From: Winogradskyella psychrotolerans
GTDB lineage: Bacteria; Bacteroidota; Bacteroidia; Flavobacteriales; Flavobacteriaceae
Assembly (NCBI RefSeq): GCF_018860565.1
Contig: NZ_JAHKPS010000001.1
Span: 1 to 64,000, forward strand
Length of the DNA: 64,000 nucleotides
Direction: 5' to 3'
Of the stretch, positions 51,564 to 58,887 are shown piece after piece (the first letter of the stretch is position 1; every line of letters begins with the position of its first letter). The notes below the pieces were generated by a model. That model was not told the origin of the DNA, did not search any database, and worked only from the letters and a program-made list of their open reading frames with translations. The position numbers and the translations under genes were made by a program.

Positions 51564-51571
51564 TATCTTTG
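51564..51571 (+). promoter_or_regulatory. -7 promoter element of rimO
   Basis: TATCTTTG fits TAnnTTTG exactly and decides the start: a TTG at 51561 in the same frame lies at the promoter, so the ATG at 51591 is preferred. Confidence 0.6.
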
Positions 51572-51590
51572 CAAACTGATTTATTTAAAC

Positions 51591-52898
51591 ATGCGTACAA
51601 AAACTCTTAAGAAAAACAGAATCAACGTAGTAACTCTAGGCTGTAGTAAAAATGTTTACGATAGCGAAGTGTTAATGGGACAGCTAAAAGCAAGCGGAAA
51701 GGACGTTGTCCATGAGCAAGAAGGCAACGTTGTAGTGATTAACACTTGTGGTTTTATTAATAATGCCAAGGAAGAAAGTGTGAACACCATTTTGGAATAC
51801 ATGCAGAAAAAGGAAGATGGAGAGGTTGATAAAGTCTTTGTAACAGGTTGCTTAAGTGAGCGTTATAAGCCAGACTTAGAAAAAGAAATTCCAAATGTAG
51901 ATCAGTATTTCGGTACTACAGAATTACCAGGCTTGTTAAAAGCTTTAGGAGCCGATTATAAGCATGAGTTAATTGGAGAGCGTTTAACAACAACACCAAA
52001 AAATTACGCTTATCTTAAAATAGCAGAAGGTTGTGATAGACCTTGTAGTTTTTGTGCTATTCCTATCATGCGCGGAAAACATAAAAGTACTCCAATTGAA
52101 AATTTAGTTACTGAAGCAGAGAAATTAGCTGCCTCAGGTGTTAAAGAATTAATTTTAATTGCTCAAGATTTAACCTATTACGGTTTAGATATTTACAAAA
52201 AACGAAATCTTGCTGAGTTACTAGAACACTTAGTTAAGGTTGAAGGTATTGAGTGGATACGATTACATTATGCATTTCCAACAGGATTTCCGATGGATGT
52301 GTTAGACATCATGAAGCGTGAACCTAAGATTTGTAATTATCTAGATATTCCGTTACAACATATTTCTGATGACTTACTAAAATCGATGCGTCGTGGTACA
52401 ACTAAAGAAAAGACCACTAAATTGATTCATGAATTTAGAGCTATAGTTCCTGAAATGACCATTAGAACAACACTAATTGTTGGTTATCCTGGTGAAACAG
52501 AAGCACATTTTGAAGAACTTAAACAATGGGTTTCTGAAATGCGTTTTGAGCGTTTAGGCTGTTTTACGTATTCTCATGAAGAAAATACACACGCTTACAA
52601 TTTAGAAGATGACGTACCTGAAGAGGTGAAAATTCAGCGTGCCAATGAAATCATGGAAATTCAATCTCAGATTTCTTGGGAATTGAATCAAGCCAAAATA
52701 GGACAAGAGTTTAAAGTGGTTATTGACCGTAAAGAAGGTAATTATTTTGTTGGTAGAACTGAATTTGATTCGCCAGATGTAGATAACGAAGTTTTAATTG
52801 ATGCCTCTAAGGTTTATTTAAAAACCGGAGAATTTGCAACCATTAAAGTAACTGAAGCAGAAGATTTTGATTTGTATGGCGAAGTCTTAGTGTCCTAA
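51591..52898 (+). CDS. rimO: Ribosomal protein S12 methylthiotransferase RimO
   Basis: The 435-residue radical-SAM enzyme adds a methylthio group to Asp of S12. It has an N-terminal UPF0004 domain (NVVTLGCSKNVYDSEVLMGQ, VINTCGFINNAKEES, VTGCLSERY giving the first cluster's Cys ligands). The radical-SAM CxxxCxxC is in EGCDRPCSFCAIPIMRG, and a C-terminal TRAM domain follows (IGQEFKVVIDRKEGNYFVGR). Length is standard. The chosen ATG at 51591 is 10 codons downstream of an open TTG that lies inside the promoter. It is monocistronic. Confidence 0.96.
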   Translation: MRTKTLKKNRINVVTLGCSKNVYDSEVLMGQLKASGKDVVHEQEGNVVVINTCGFINNAKEESVNTILEYMQKKEDGEVDKVFVTGCLSERYKPDLEKEIPNVDQYFGTTELPGLLKALGADYKHELIGERLTTTPKNYAYLKIAEGCDRPCSFCAIPIMRGKHKSTPIENLVTEAEKLAASGVKELILIAQDLTYYGLDIYKKRNLAELLEHLVKVEGIEWIRLHYAFPTGFPMDVLDIMKREPKICNYLDIPLQHISDDLLKSMRRGTTKEKTTKLIHEFRAIVPEMTIRTTLIVGYPGETEAHFEELKQWVSEMRFERLGCFTYSHEENTHAYNLEDDVPEEVKIQRANEIMEIQSQISWELNQAKIGQEFKVVIDRKEGNYFVGRTEFDSPDVDNEVLIDASKVYLKTGEFATIKVTEAEDFDLYGEVLVS

Positions 52899-52934
52899 AA
52901 CAATTTGAAATAGCTAAAGCTTTTTACAGTTGTG

Positions 52935-53477
52935 CTATTCGGCTTTTATATAGGCTTCTTTCATCCATTCAATTAATTCGTCGTCAATGTTGTCAATAGA
53001 TGTTATTTGAACACGATGTGTACACATGGTACCAAAAGGTCCGGAATTTCCTAGTCGGTCTGTAGTTAGTTTTTCAGGGAGTTTTAATCCTAAATCAATT
53101 CGTGTTTTTGTAGCAGGTTTTATTAACACAAATTGGCGTTTTCTAATAACGCTAACACTGGTTTTTTTAGGTGTGATGGTCACATCTGTTCCAAAGGTTT
53201 TAACGGTAGCAAGTATCTTTTCATAAATAGGAAATAAACTCTCCTTGCCTTTATATTGGTTGCTCACCAAATCCTCAGGCGTATTGTTTTCTTCTTTAGA
53301 AAGGGTAACAATGGTATTGGCAAAACCATGGGTGACACCATGTTCTTTTTTTAGGAAATTGACTCCTTCAGAATGTTTAGCAAATGCTTTTTTACTTAAA
53401 ATAGATTTCCATTGTTCTAAGGATTTGCCTGTTTTCTCAGGCATATTATCAATCATGGTTTGTAACGCTTTTTCCAT
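52935..53477 (-). CDS. DUF4287 and DUF5655 domain-containing protein
   Basis: The 180-residue protein has an N-terminal DUF4287 segment (about 1-60; MPEKTGKSLEQWKSILSKKA, KKEHGVTHGFANTIV). A DUF5655 domain follows at about 70-175 (KESLFPIYEKILATVKTFGT, SVIRKRQFVLIKPATKTRID, TDRLGNSGPFGTMCTHRVQI). This fused form is widespread in bacteria. The function is not known; it is a cytoplasmic protein with no signal peptide. Confidence 0.87.
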   Translation of the reverse strand: MEKALQTMIDNMPEKTGKSLEQWKSILSKKAFAKHSEGVNFLKKEHGVTHGFANTIVTLSKEENNTPEDLVSNQYKGKESLFPIYEKILATVKTFGTDVTITPKKTSVSVIRKRQFVLIKPATKTRIDLGLKLPEKLTTDRLGNSGPFGTMCTHRVQITSIDNIDDELIEWMKEAYIKAE

Positions 53478-53555
53478 TTTGTTTGATATTTCTGTTAAAC
53501 AAGTGACAATATACTGTATTTTGTGTCATATAGTTGAATACAAATCCGTAGTAAT

Positions 53556-53648
53556 ATGACCAGCTCAGTAAAACACAATAGAATGCAAATAGGTTTATTA
53601 TTGTTTTATACACTTGTTAGTGTGATTATTTGGTATTTTGTTTTTTAA
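53556..53648 (+). CDS. Possible 30-residue membrane micro-protein
   Basis: The reading frame ATG...TAA encodes MTSSVKHNRMQIGLLLFYTL then VSVIIWYFVF, a charged start and one hydrophobic span. There is no clear ribosome signal, so it may be chance. It lies between the DUF4287 and flavodoxin-like genes. Confidence 0.25.
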   Translation: MTSSVKHNRMQIGLLLFYTLVSVIIWYFVF

Positions 53649-53692
53649 ATGTTGCCTTTCGTTTTTTAAGACTTTATATTAATTTATTTCAT

Positions 53693-54403
53693 TTATCTGT
53701 ATTCCGGATTTTCAAAATTCCAACGTGTACCATCATCCCAATCCTTACGAGAATTACCGTAAGCAGGATACCCATTATTTTCCTTTAAAAGTTTAGCCAA
53801 ATGCATTAAATTATAAGTCATAAAGGTGGTATTTCTATTGGTGAAATCATTGTTTTTAGCATCTGCTTCTTTATCGAGATAACTAGGACCAGGTCCAACT
53901 TCGCCAATCCAACCGCAATCTGCTTGTGGTGGAATAGAATAACCAATATGTTGCAAGGCATAAAGCATACCCATGGCACAATGTTTTACGCCATCTTCGT
54001 TGCCTGTTATAATAGCACCTCCAACTTTTCCGTAGAATAGATATTGCCCTTTGTCATTTTGTTGGCCACTCATGGCATAAAAACGTTCAATTAATTTGGT
54101 GGCTTCCGAGGATTTTTCACCCAACCAAATTGGTGTGCCAATAACGCAGATATCTGCTTCAAAAATACGTTTAAAGAGTGTTGGCCATTCGTCGGTTTGC
54201 CAACCGTATTCTGTCATGTCAGGATATACTCCTGATGCCACATCATGGTCTATAAAACGAATGGTATCTACACTAACATCTTCCTTTTTCATAATGTCTA
54301 TGGAGCGATCCATTAAGCCTTGTGTATGACTCACTCTTGGTGACTTCTTAAGCGTACAGTTAATGAAAACGGCTTTTAAATTTGAAAAATCTGGCTTTGA
54401 CAT
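53693..54403 (-). CDS. Flavodoxin-like NAD(P)H-dependent oxidoreductase
   Basis: The 236-residue protein has the FMN-reductase-like flavodoxin fold: NLKAVFINCTLKKSPRVSHT (phosphate-binding loop), CVIGTPIWLGEKSSEATKLI (FMN loop with the GTPIW motif) and VGGAIITGNEDGVKHCAMGM. It belongs to the NADPH-dependent FMN reductase/iron-sulfur flavoprotein group (WrbA- or ArsH-like). The substrate is unknown. The VOC gene at 54447 ends 43 bp before its start on the same strand, so they may share a message. Confidence 0.85.
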   Translation of the reverse strand: MSKPDFSNLKAVFINCTLKKSPRVSHTQGLMDRSIDIMKKEDVSVDTIRFIDHDVASGVYPDMTEYGWQTDEWPTLFKRIFEADICVIGTPIWLGEKSSEATKLIERFYAMSGQQNDKGQYLFYGKVGGAIITGNEDGVKHCAMGMLYALQHIGYSIPPQADCGWIGEVGPGPSYLDKEADAKNNDFTNRNTTFMTYNLMHLAKLLKENNGYPAYGNSRKDWDDGTRWNFENPEYR

Positions 54404-54446
54404 GTGTTTCGTTTTTTAGTTATCCTTAAAAGATAATGAAAAATTA

Positions 54447-54818
54447 TTAGACATGCTGGTCGATTAAAATAGCATTGCCATCAGGATCTAAAACCACAAA
54501 GCTTGCAGGTCCAGAGGTGGTTTCATCTGCTTCGTGTTCTAATATGATGTTTTTACTTTTTAGATGTTTCTGAATGGTGCGCACATCATCAAATTTTTCG
54601 AGTGCATTGGCGTGTTGGTCCCAACCAGGATTAAAAGTGAATATATTGTTTTTAAACATGCCTTGAAACAAACCCACTAAGGATTCTCCATTTTTCATAA
54701 TGAGATAGTTCTGTTCTAAACTTCCAGCAAATACTGAAAATCCTAAAGTTTCGTAAAATGTTTGTGAGGCTTTTATATCCTTTACCGCAAGACTTATTGA
54801 AAATGCGCCTAGTTTCAT
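54447..54818 (-). CDS. VOC family protein (glyoxalase-like)
   Basis: The 123-residue protein has two betaalphabetabetabeta modules of the vicinal oxygen chelate fold: GAFSISLAVKDIKASQTFYE at the start, LGFSVFAGSLEQNYLIMKNG, and the C-terminal FVVLDPDGNAILIDQHV. Members bind metals in glyoxalase, bleomycin-binding or dioxygenase proteins; the function here is unknown. The clear first His ligand is absent at the start (SISLAV), so catalysis is uncertain. Confidence 0.85.
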   Translation of the reverse strand: MKLGAFSISLAVKDIKASQTFYETLGFSVFAGSLEQNYLIMKNGESLVGLFQGMFKNNIFTFNPGWDQHANALEKFDDVRTIQKHLKSKNIILEHEADETTSGPASFVVLDPDGNAILIDQHV

Positions 54819-55111
54819 AATTTAGAGTTTAAGTTAGTACTTAAAGGTAATGAAAGTTTTAATTATGACGTTTAGTAGATGTTTTTAATGACCGAGAGTA
54901 CGTAGAGAACCAGCAATTAGTTATGCAAATCTTAAGGTTATAAGCCTGTATTATTAATCTAGATATTAGTATTGTGCCTTACGCCGTGTGTTCTTTTATG
55001 CTATAAGCTTGTTTTAAGCACTTTATAAGCATGCTATAACCACGCTATAACCTGTATTTTGAAATTTTTTATAACGCTGTTTCATAGGTGTTTAGCTTAA
55101 GATTTGAGATT

Positions 55112-55393
55112 GTGGCACAACAGACCGAAATTATCCCTTTAGTAGGAACGTTATATGATATTAATTTTTAGGATTTGAATGGTAAGCCGATGGCACAAAA
55201 AGCGGATGGTGGGTTTACTAGAAAAGCGATTTAAACTAAGGCTGGTATGGAACGTGTGTGTGAAAAAGCCAATGGGTTTGGGTATTGCTCAGTGGTGAAT
55301 GAAAAATTTAGGTTTATTTGGTATTCATTTTATGTGAGGACATATAGTTGTTTGACGGTTTTGTGTATGATTAGTTGTGTTGGCTATGATTAA
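55112..55393 (+). pseudogene. Remnant of an uncharacterised flavobacterial protein family
   Basis: One frame reads VAQQTEIIPLVGTLYDINF, stop (TAG 55169), DLNGKPMAQKADGGFTRKAI, stop (TAA 55232), TKAGMERVCEKANGFGYCSV and continues open to TAA at 55391. It resembles, as I recall, the start of a ~200-residue family common in Flavobacteriaceae (pattern IPL.GTI..ITFYK..., REKGG, RI..DPAF.RTRENG.EFG). The two in-frame stops and the missing remainder show it is broken. The reading frame before residue 1 has no ATG; GTG at 55112 is in frame. The family match is from memory. Confidence 0.5.
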
Positions 55394-55418
55394 ATTATTA
55401 AAAGAAAACGAACCATTA

Positions 55419-55439
55419 GGAAAATCCGCAGGATTTTCC
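55419..55439. repeat. Palindrome GGAAAATCC / GGATTTTCC
   Basis: A perfect 9-bp inverted repeat with a GCA loop sits between the pseudogene and the DinB unit. No T-run follows, so it is not a typical terminator. Confidence 0.55.
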
Positions 55440-55554
55440 GAGTACCCACACTAGTAATTAATTATAAACGGTGTTGCCATTTCGTTATTTTATTCCATTC
55501 GTTTTTCAATTCCGATTTTGTGTTAATAATTCATTCTGTATTATATTATTCAAT

Positions 55555-56097
55555 TTATTGATATAAAACATATCTCGGTGGTTTTATTCCATTTAGTCGC
55601 AAATAAACGAGCATTTGCCCTCGGTGATGAGTAATGTGGTCAGTAAGTAATAGAAAAATTTGTCTTTTGGTTCTATCTAATCCTAAATAGTCCAATCTAT
55701 CATTAAATTTAGTTGTATCAAATTCAGTTATTAATTTTATTGTTTCATTAAATGTTTTTTCTATTGTTGCAATCATTTCCTTTTTTGATTTATTCTCAAC
55801 TTTAAGTTCTGTGTCTGTATTCCAATCTCTTGCTTTACGTTCACCCAATAAAGTTTGACTATGCCAATCCATTGCCCAAGCAATATGCATTAAATTTTCA
55901 GCAAAGCTCGATGACTCTGGTGATGCTTTAAAAGCATATTTGTCTTCTGGCATTTTCTCCGCAACAAGAACCAAGTATTTCCGAGAATTTTCCAATCGTT
56001 CCAAATAATCCTCAATAAAACTATCCTGTTGAGCAAACAGAGGTGATGAAACTGAATTCAATAGAAAAATTGTCGTAAGGATAAATATATGTTTCAT
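55555..56097 (-). CDS. DinB family protein (DUF664-like metalloprotein)
   Basis: The 180-residue protein has a signal peptide (HIFILTTIFLLNSVSSPLFA), unusual for the DinB fold, which is often cytoplasmic. A four-helix bundle with likely metal-binding His residues follows: FAENLMHIAWAMDWHSQTLL and LLTDHITHHRGQMLVYLRLN, the latter the family's DHxxHHRGQM signature. DinB/YfiT proteins are mycothiol- or bacillithiol-dependent S-transferases in some lineages (BstA). This organism has bshC, so a thiol role is possible but unproven. It lies inside the 13-bp inverted-repeat unit. Confidence 0.85.
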   Translation of the reverse strand: MKHIFILTTIFLLNSVSSPLFAQQDSFIEDYLERLENSRKYLVLVAEKMPEDKYAFKASPESSSFAENLMHIAWAMDWHSQTLLGERKARDWNTDTELKVENKSKKEMIATIEKTFNETIKLITEFDTTKFNDRLDYLGLDRTKRQIFLLLTDHITHHRGQMLVYLRLNGIKPPRYVLYQ

Positions 56098-56175
56098 AAT
56101 TTTAAAATTTCGTTTTATTTATTTCGATTTTTATCCGTTCAGAGTGCGTTCCATCAATGAATGTCAATGTCTCGC

Positions 56176-56216
56176 GGCTATAAAAGCGTTTGAATGTTTT
56201 ATAGCCAACGTTAAAC
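56176..56216. repeat. attC-like stem-loop inside the DinB unit
   Basis: GGCTATAAAA (56176-56185) pairs perfectly with TTTTATAGCC (56197-56206), with an 11-nt loop. Downstream is GTTAAAC (56210-56216), which fits the integron core-site pattern GTTRRRY. The matching left core is not seen. Confidence 0.35.
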
Positions 56217-56342
56217 GAAAGTAGTTTTTTTGAGATTTATAGTCAAGTGATTTATTCTTAAGTATTTAGTTTTTTATTTATCTTCAATTTTTAATAAACT
56301 AAAACACCGTTTATATTACAACTCTAAACATTTTGTTATTGC

Positions 56343-56993
56343 TTAACTTAAATTTTTAAGTACTTCAATAATTTCATCTGGTTCAGAGCGCGTTCTGTAG
56401 TCTACATTGACGTAATTCCATTTTATAATACCATCCGTATCTACAATAAATGTAGCAGGTATTGGTAAAATACTAGCATTGCCATTATTAATTTTCTTCA
56501 AATCTAGTCCACGATCTACGCGCATATGTTCCATTAAAAACTCAGGAACTTCCCAAGCCACACCATATTGTGACGCTATCTTTGCGTCTTGGTCAGATAA
56601 CACTGTAAATGCCATTGTGTTGATTTCGTTTTCTGTTAATGAGCCATCTGGTACTTCTGGACTAATGGCAACTAATGTAGCTCCTAAGGCATGAATTTCA
56701 CTTAATTTATCTTGCAATGCTCTCAATTGCAAATTGCAATAAGGACACCAACTACCACGATAAAATGTAACAATTACAGGCCCTTTTTCGAGTAAACCAG
56801 ACAGTGAAATGAGTTGCCCTTTTGGATTTGGTAATTCAAAATCTATAGCTTTGTTCCCAATTTTTAGAGCATCTTTTCCTTGTTCAAAAGCTTTTGCTTT
56901 TTCAATGATATCATCAACACCTTGCATAAATTCAGGTTTTGCTTTTCTCCCTGCAGCAATCTTAGCGTCGGTTTGTTCTTTTAATGTTTTCAT
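56343..56993 (-). CDS. Peroxiredoxin-like AhpC/TSA family protein
   Basis: The 216-residue thioredoxin-fold protein has FELPNPKGQLISLSGLLEKG, FYRGSWCPYCNLQLRALQDK with a CxxC (Cys-Pro-Tyr-Cys) instead of the classic peroxidatic Cys-only TxxC motif, and LSDQDAKIASQYGVAWEVPE. It therefore fits the peroxiredoxin-like proteins of the AhpC/TSA group, which reduce peroxides or act as thiol oxidoreductases. No signal peptide is seen, so it is cytoplasmic. The preceding DinB gene is read in the same direction but belongs to a separate unit. Confidence 0.86.
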   Translation of the reverse strand: MKTLKEQTDAKIAAGRKAKPEFMQGVDDIIEKAKAFEQGKDALKIGNKAIDFELPNPKGQLISLSGLLEKGPVIVTFYRGSWCPYCNLQLRALQDKLSEIHALGATLVAISPEVPDGSLTENEINTMAFTVLSDQDAKIASQYGVAWEVPEFLMEHMRVDRGLDLKKINNGNASILPIPATFIVDTDGIIKWNYVNVDYRTRSEPDEIIEVLKNLS

Positions 56994-57291
56994 TATTTGT
57001 CTGTTATTTACAATTCTATAGCATTGATATTTACTTATAAAATAGCGTTTACTAAAAACTAAAGTTTGATTTTAGTTTGCTACAGCATCTTGATTATCAA
57101 AAAATGGAAAATAATTTAATCTCGTTAAGGTAAGCTATATTGTAACCACTTTTTAATAAATTTTAAGCTGAATTGTATGGTTTTATTTGGTGTTTAAAGG
57201 TATTCAGTTTTGACTCTAAGACATCATTAGTATTATTTTACCAATACATTTAACGATTGTTTAGCTCTATCTTGTTATTAAAAAGTTCTAT

Positions 57292-58740
57292 TTAATTAAT
57301 GATTATTTTTTCTACACGTCTTGAAATTGAATCAGATAATTGAAAGAAATATATTCCTGAAGATATTTCTTTTAAAGAAACTGTATTTAATCCAGCATTA
57401 ATTTTGATGGTCTTTATCGTTTTTCCTTCAATATTTTGAATTTTTAATTTGAGGTCATTAGTGGTTTCTATTACTATTTTATCAGTTGCAGGATTTGGAT
57501 AAATATTGAAATTTATTTTAATTGTTTCATCTAAAGACAATGCCAAAGGTATGTCTCTGACGGCTCTCACATAGTTATTAACATATAAAATATCACCTTG
57601 TGGTCCAAAATATGTTGGGTAAGTATTGTTTCCTACTTGTTTTGGATCGTTTCTTTGCGCACCAGCACCATGTGTGTCATATATTGTTGGTATAAATGTT
57701 GGAGGAAAAGACATTTCACCTTGCGCTTCACCAAAGCAAGTGTAAACGGCATCAGAATATGGGTTTGGTCCATCTTGTAAGGGTGAACTTGTCCAATAAT
57801 AGCCATAATTAGAATCTCCATTCGGATTGGTAAATGAGCTACATGTAAATAAAGGGTCTATAGCTGGAGAGTTTGTGGTTTGTAATGATCGCGTATAATC
57901 TACGATGCTGTGTAACTCTTTAGCGTTTGGTAAACGCCAATCATCATAACCAGCAAGCGATAGATTTTCACAGTAAAGTAAAGCATTTTCCCAATCGTAT
58001 GTATTGCCATTATCAACTTGTTGCCACATTAATCCTGTAGCATTATCTGAAATAGTACCATCACCATTATCTACAAAACTATTTATGCCATATGATGTGT
58101 TTCCTCTCACCATTCTAAAATACATTTCATTAGGGTTACCATTCGCAGGGTTTAATTTGGGATAAGCTTTTAATCTACCATCAACAAAATTATATCCAAA
58201 AATACCTAAGTTTCCACTCATTATTAAACCAACATATTGCGTGCTTGACCATGTTTGAGCATCAATTTCTCTTTCGCCTGTAGAAACATCTCCAATTGGT
58301 TGATTAAAATAATTGACATCTATAAACATATCTACGGCATCATCACCAAAGCATCTGCCTGTGAAATTTGCTAAAGAATATAATTCTTTTATAGTAGGTA
58401 CTCTCCAATCTGTATAGCCTCCTAGGGTAGAATTAGCTGCTTTTGTAAAAGCTGCTTCATAGCTTATTTTAGTTCCCATATCTTGTTCCCACATTAAACC
58501 TGTGACATTATCTGTAATGGTTCCGTCTCCGTTATTTGTATAAGAGGGTTGATTTCCTATATACTGAGCATCTTGTCCGTAAAATGCTTCACCAGCAGAA
58601 GGTGCAGAAATTATTGAGGTATTATTGTAATAATCTGAAACAGATGTATCTACAATTGGATACGTTTGACTAAACCCAATAAAATATAAACTTAAAAATA
58701 GAATTGTTGCGCAGTTTTTAATTGATTTAAATATAATCAT
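57292..58740 (-). CDS. DUF1566 (Lcl C-terminal) protein with type IX sorting signal
   Basis: The 482-residue secreted protein has a signal sequence (ATILFLSLYFIGFSQ) and two DUF1566 domains. The first lies at about 70-200 (VTGLMWEQDMGTKISYEAAF, GGYTDWRVPTIKELYSLANF) and the second at about 220-395 (ATGLMWQQVDNGNTYDWENA, AGYDDWRLPNAKELHSIVDY, YWTSSP). The C-terminal ~80 residues (FNIYPNPATDKIVIET, LKLKIQNIEGKTIKTI, SSGIYFFQLSDS) form a type A sorting signal. DUF1566 domains occur in lectin-like surface proteins. The protein is probably displayed or released by the type IX system. Confidence 0.9.
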   Translation of the reverse strand: MIIFKSIKNCATILFLSLYFIGFSQTYPIVDTSVSDYYNNTSIISAPSAGEAFYGQDAQYIGNQPSYTNNGDGTITDNVTGLMWEQDMGTKISYEAAFTKAANSTLGGYTDWRVPTIKELYSLANFTGRCFGDDAVDMFIDVNYFNQPIGDVSTGEREIDAQTWSSTQYVGLIMSGNLGIFGYNFVDGRLKAYPKLNPANGNPNEMYFRMVRGNTSYGINSFVDNGDGTISDNATGLMWQQVDNGNTYDWENALLYCENLSLAGYDDWRLPNAKELHSIVDYTRSLQTTNSPAIDPLFTCSSFTNPNGDSNYGYYWTSSPLQDGPNPYSDAVYTCFGEAQGEMSFPPTFIPTIYDTHGAGAQRNDPKQVGNNTYPTYFGPQGDILYVNNYVRAVRDIPLALSLDETIKINFNIYPNPATDKIVIETTNDLKLKIQNIEGKTIKTIKINAGLNTVSLKEISSGIYFFQLSDSISRRVEKIIIN

Positions 58741-58887
58741 GTCCTCAATATTTTGTGAATATTCAATGATTTTGACTGTTTTTTTTATAAATGGTTTAAT
58801 GATTAATTTATGTGGTGTTTTTTTTAATTAAAGTCAAATTATAAATAGTTGATTCCAAGATCTTTTAACTAAGATGATCAGTAGTTA

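Larger units (their letters stand above)
54819..55554. other. 736-bp accessory stretch with decayed sequence and repeats
   Basis: No intact gene is present. It contains short repeats built on TATAAGC and GCTATAAC (55000-55075), a reading frame broken by stops (55112-55393), a 9-bp palindrome and the left 13-bp repeat of the DinB unit. Its texture is unlike the flanking housekeeping DNA. Confidence 0.7.
55463..56315. mobile_element. Cassette-like unit bounded by 13-bp inverted repeats, carrying a DinB gene
   Basis: TATAAACGGTGTT (55463-55475) and its exact reverse complement AACACCGTTTATA (56303-56315) enclose the 853-bp segment with the DinB gene. Target-site duplication is not evident in the sequence next to the repeats, and no transposase gene is present, so it could be a non-autonomous or cassette-type unit. 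This is a sequence observation; mobility is inference. Confidence 0.45.
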
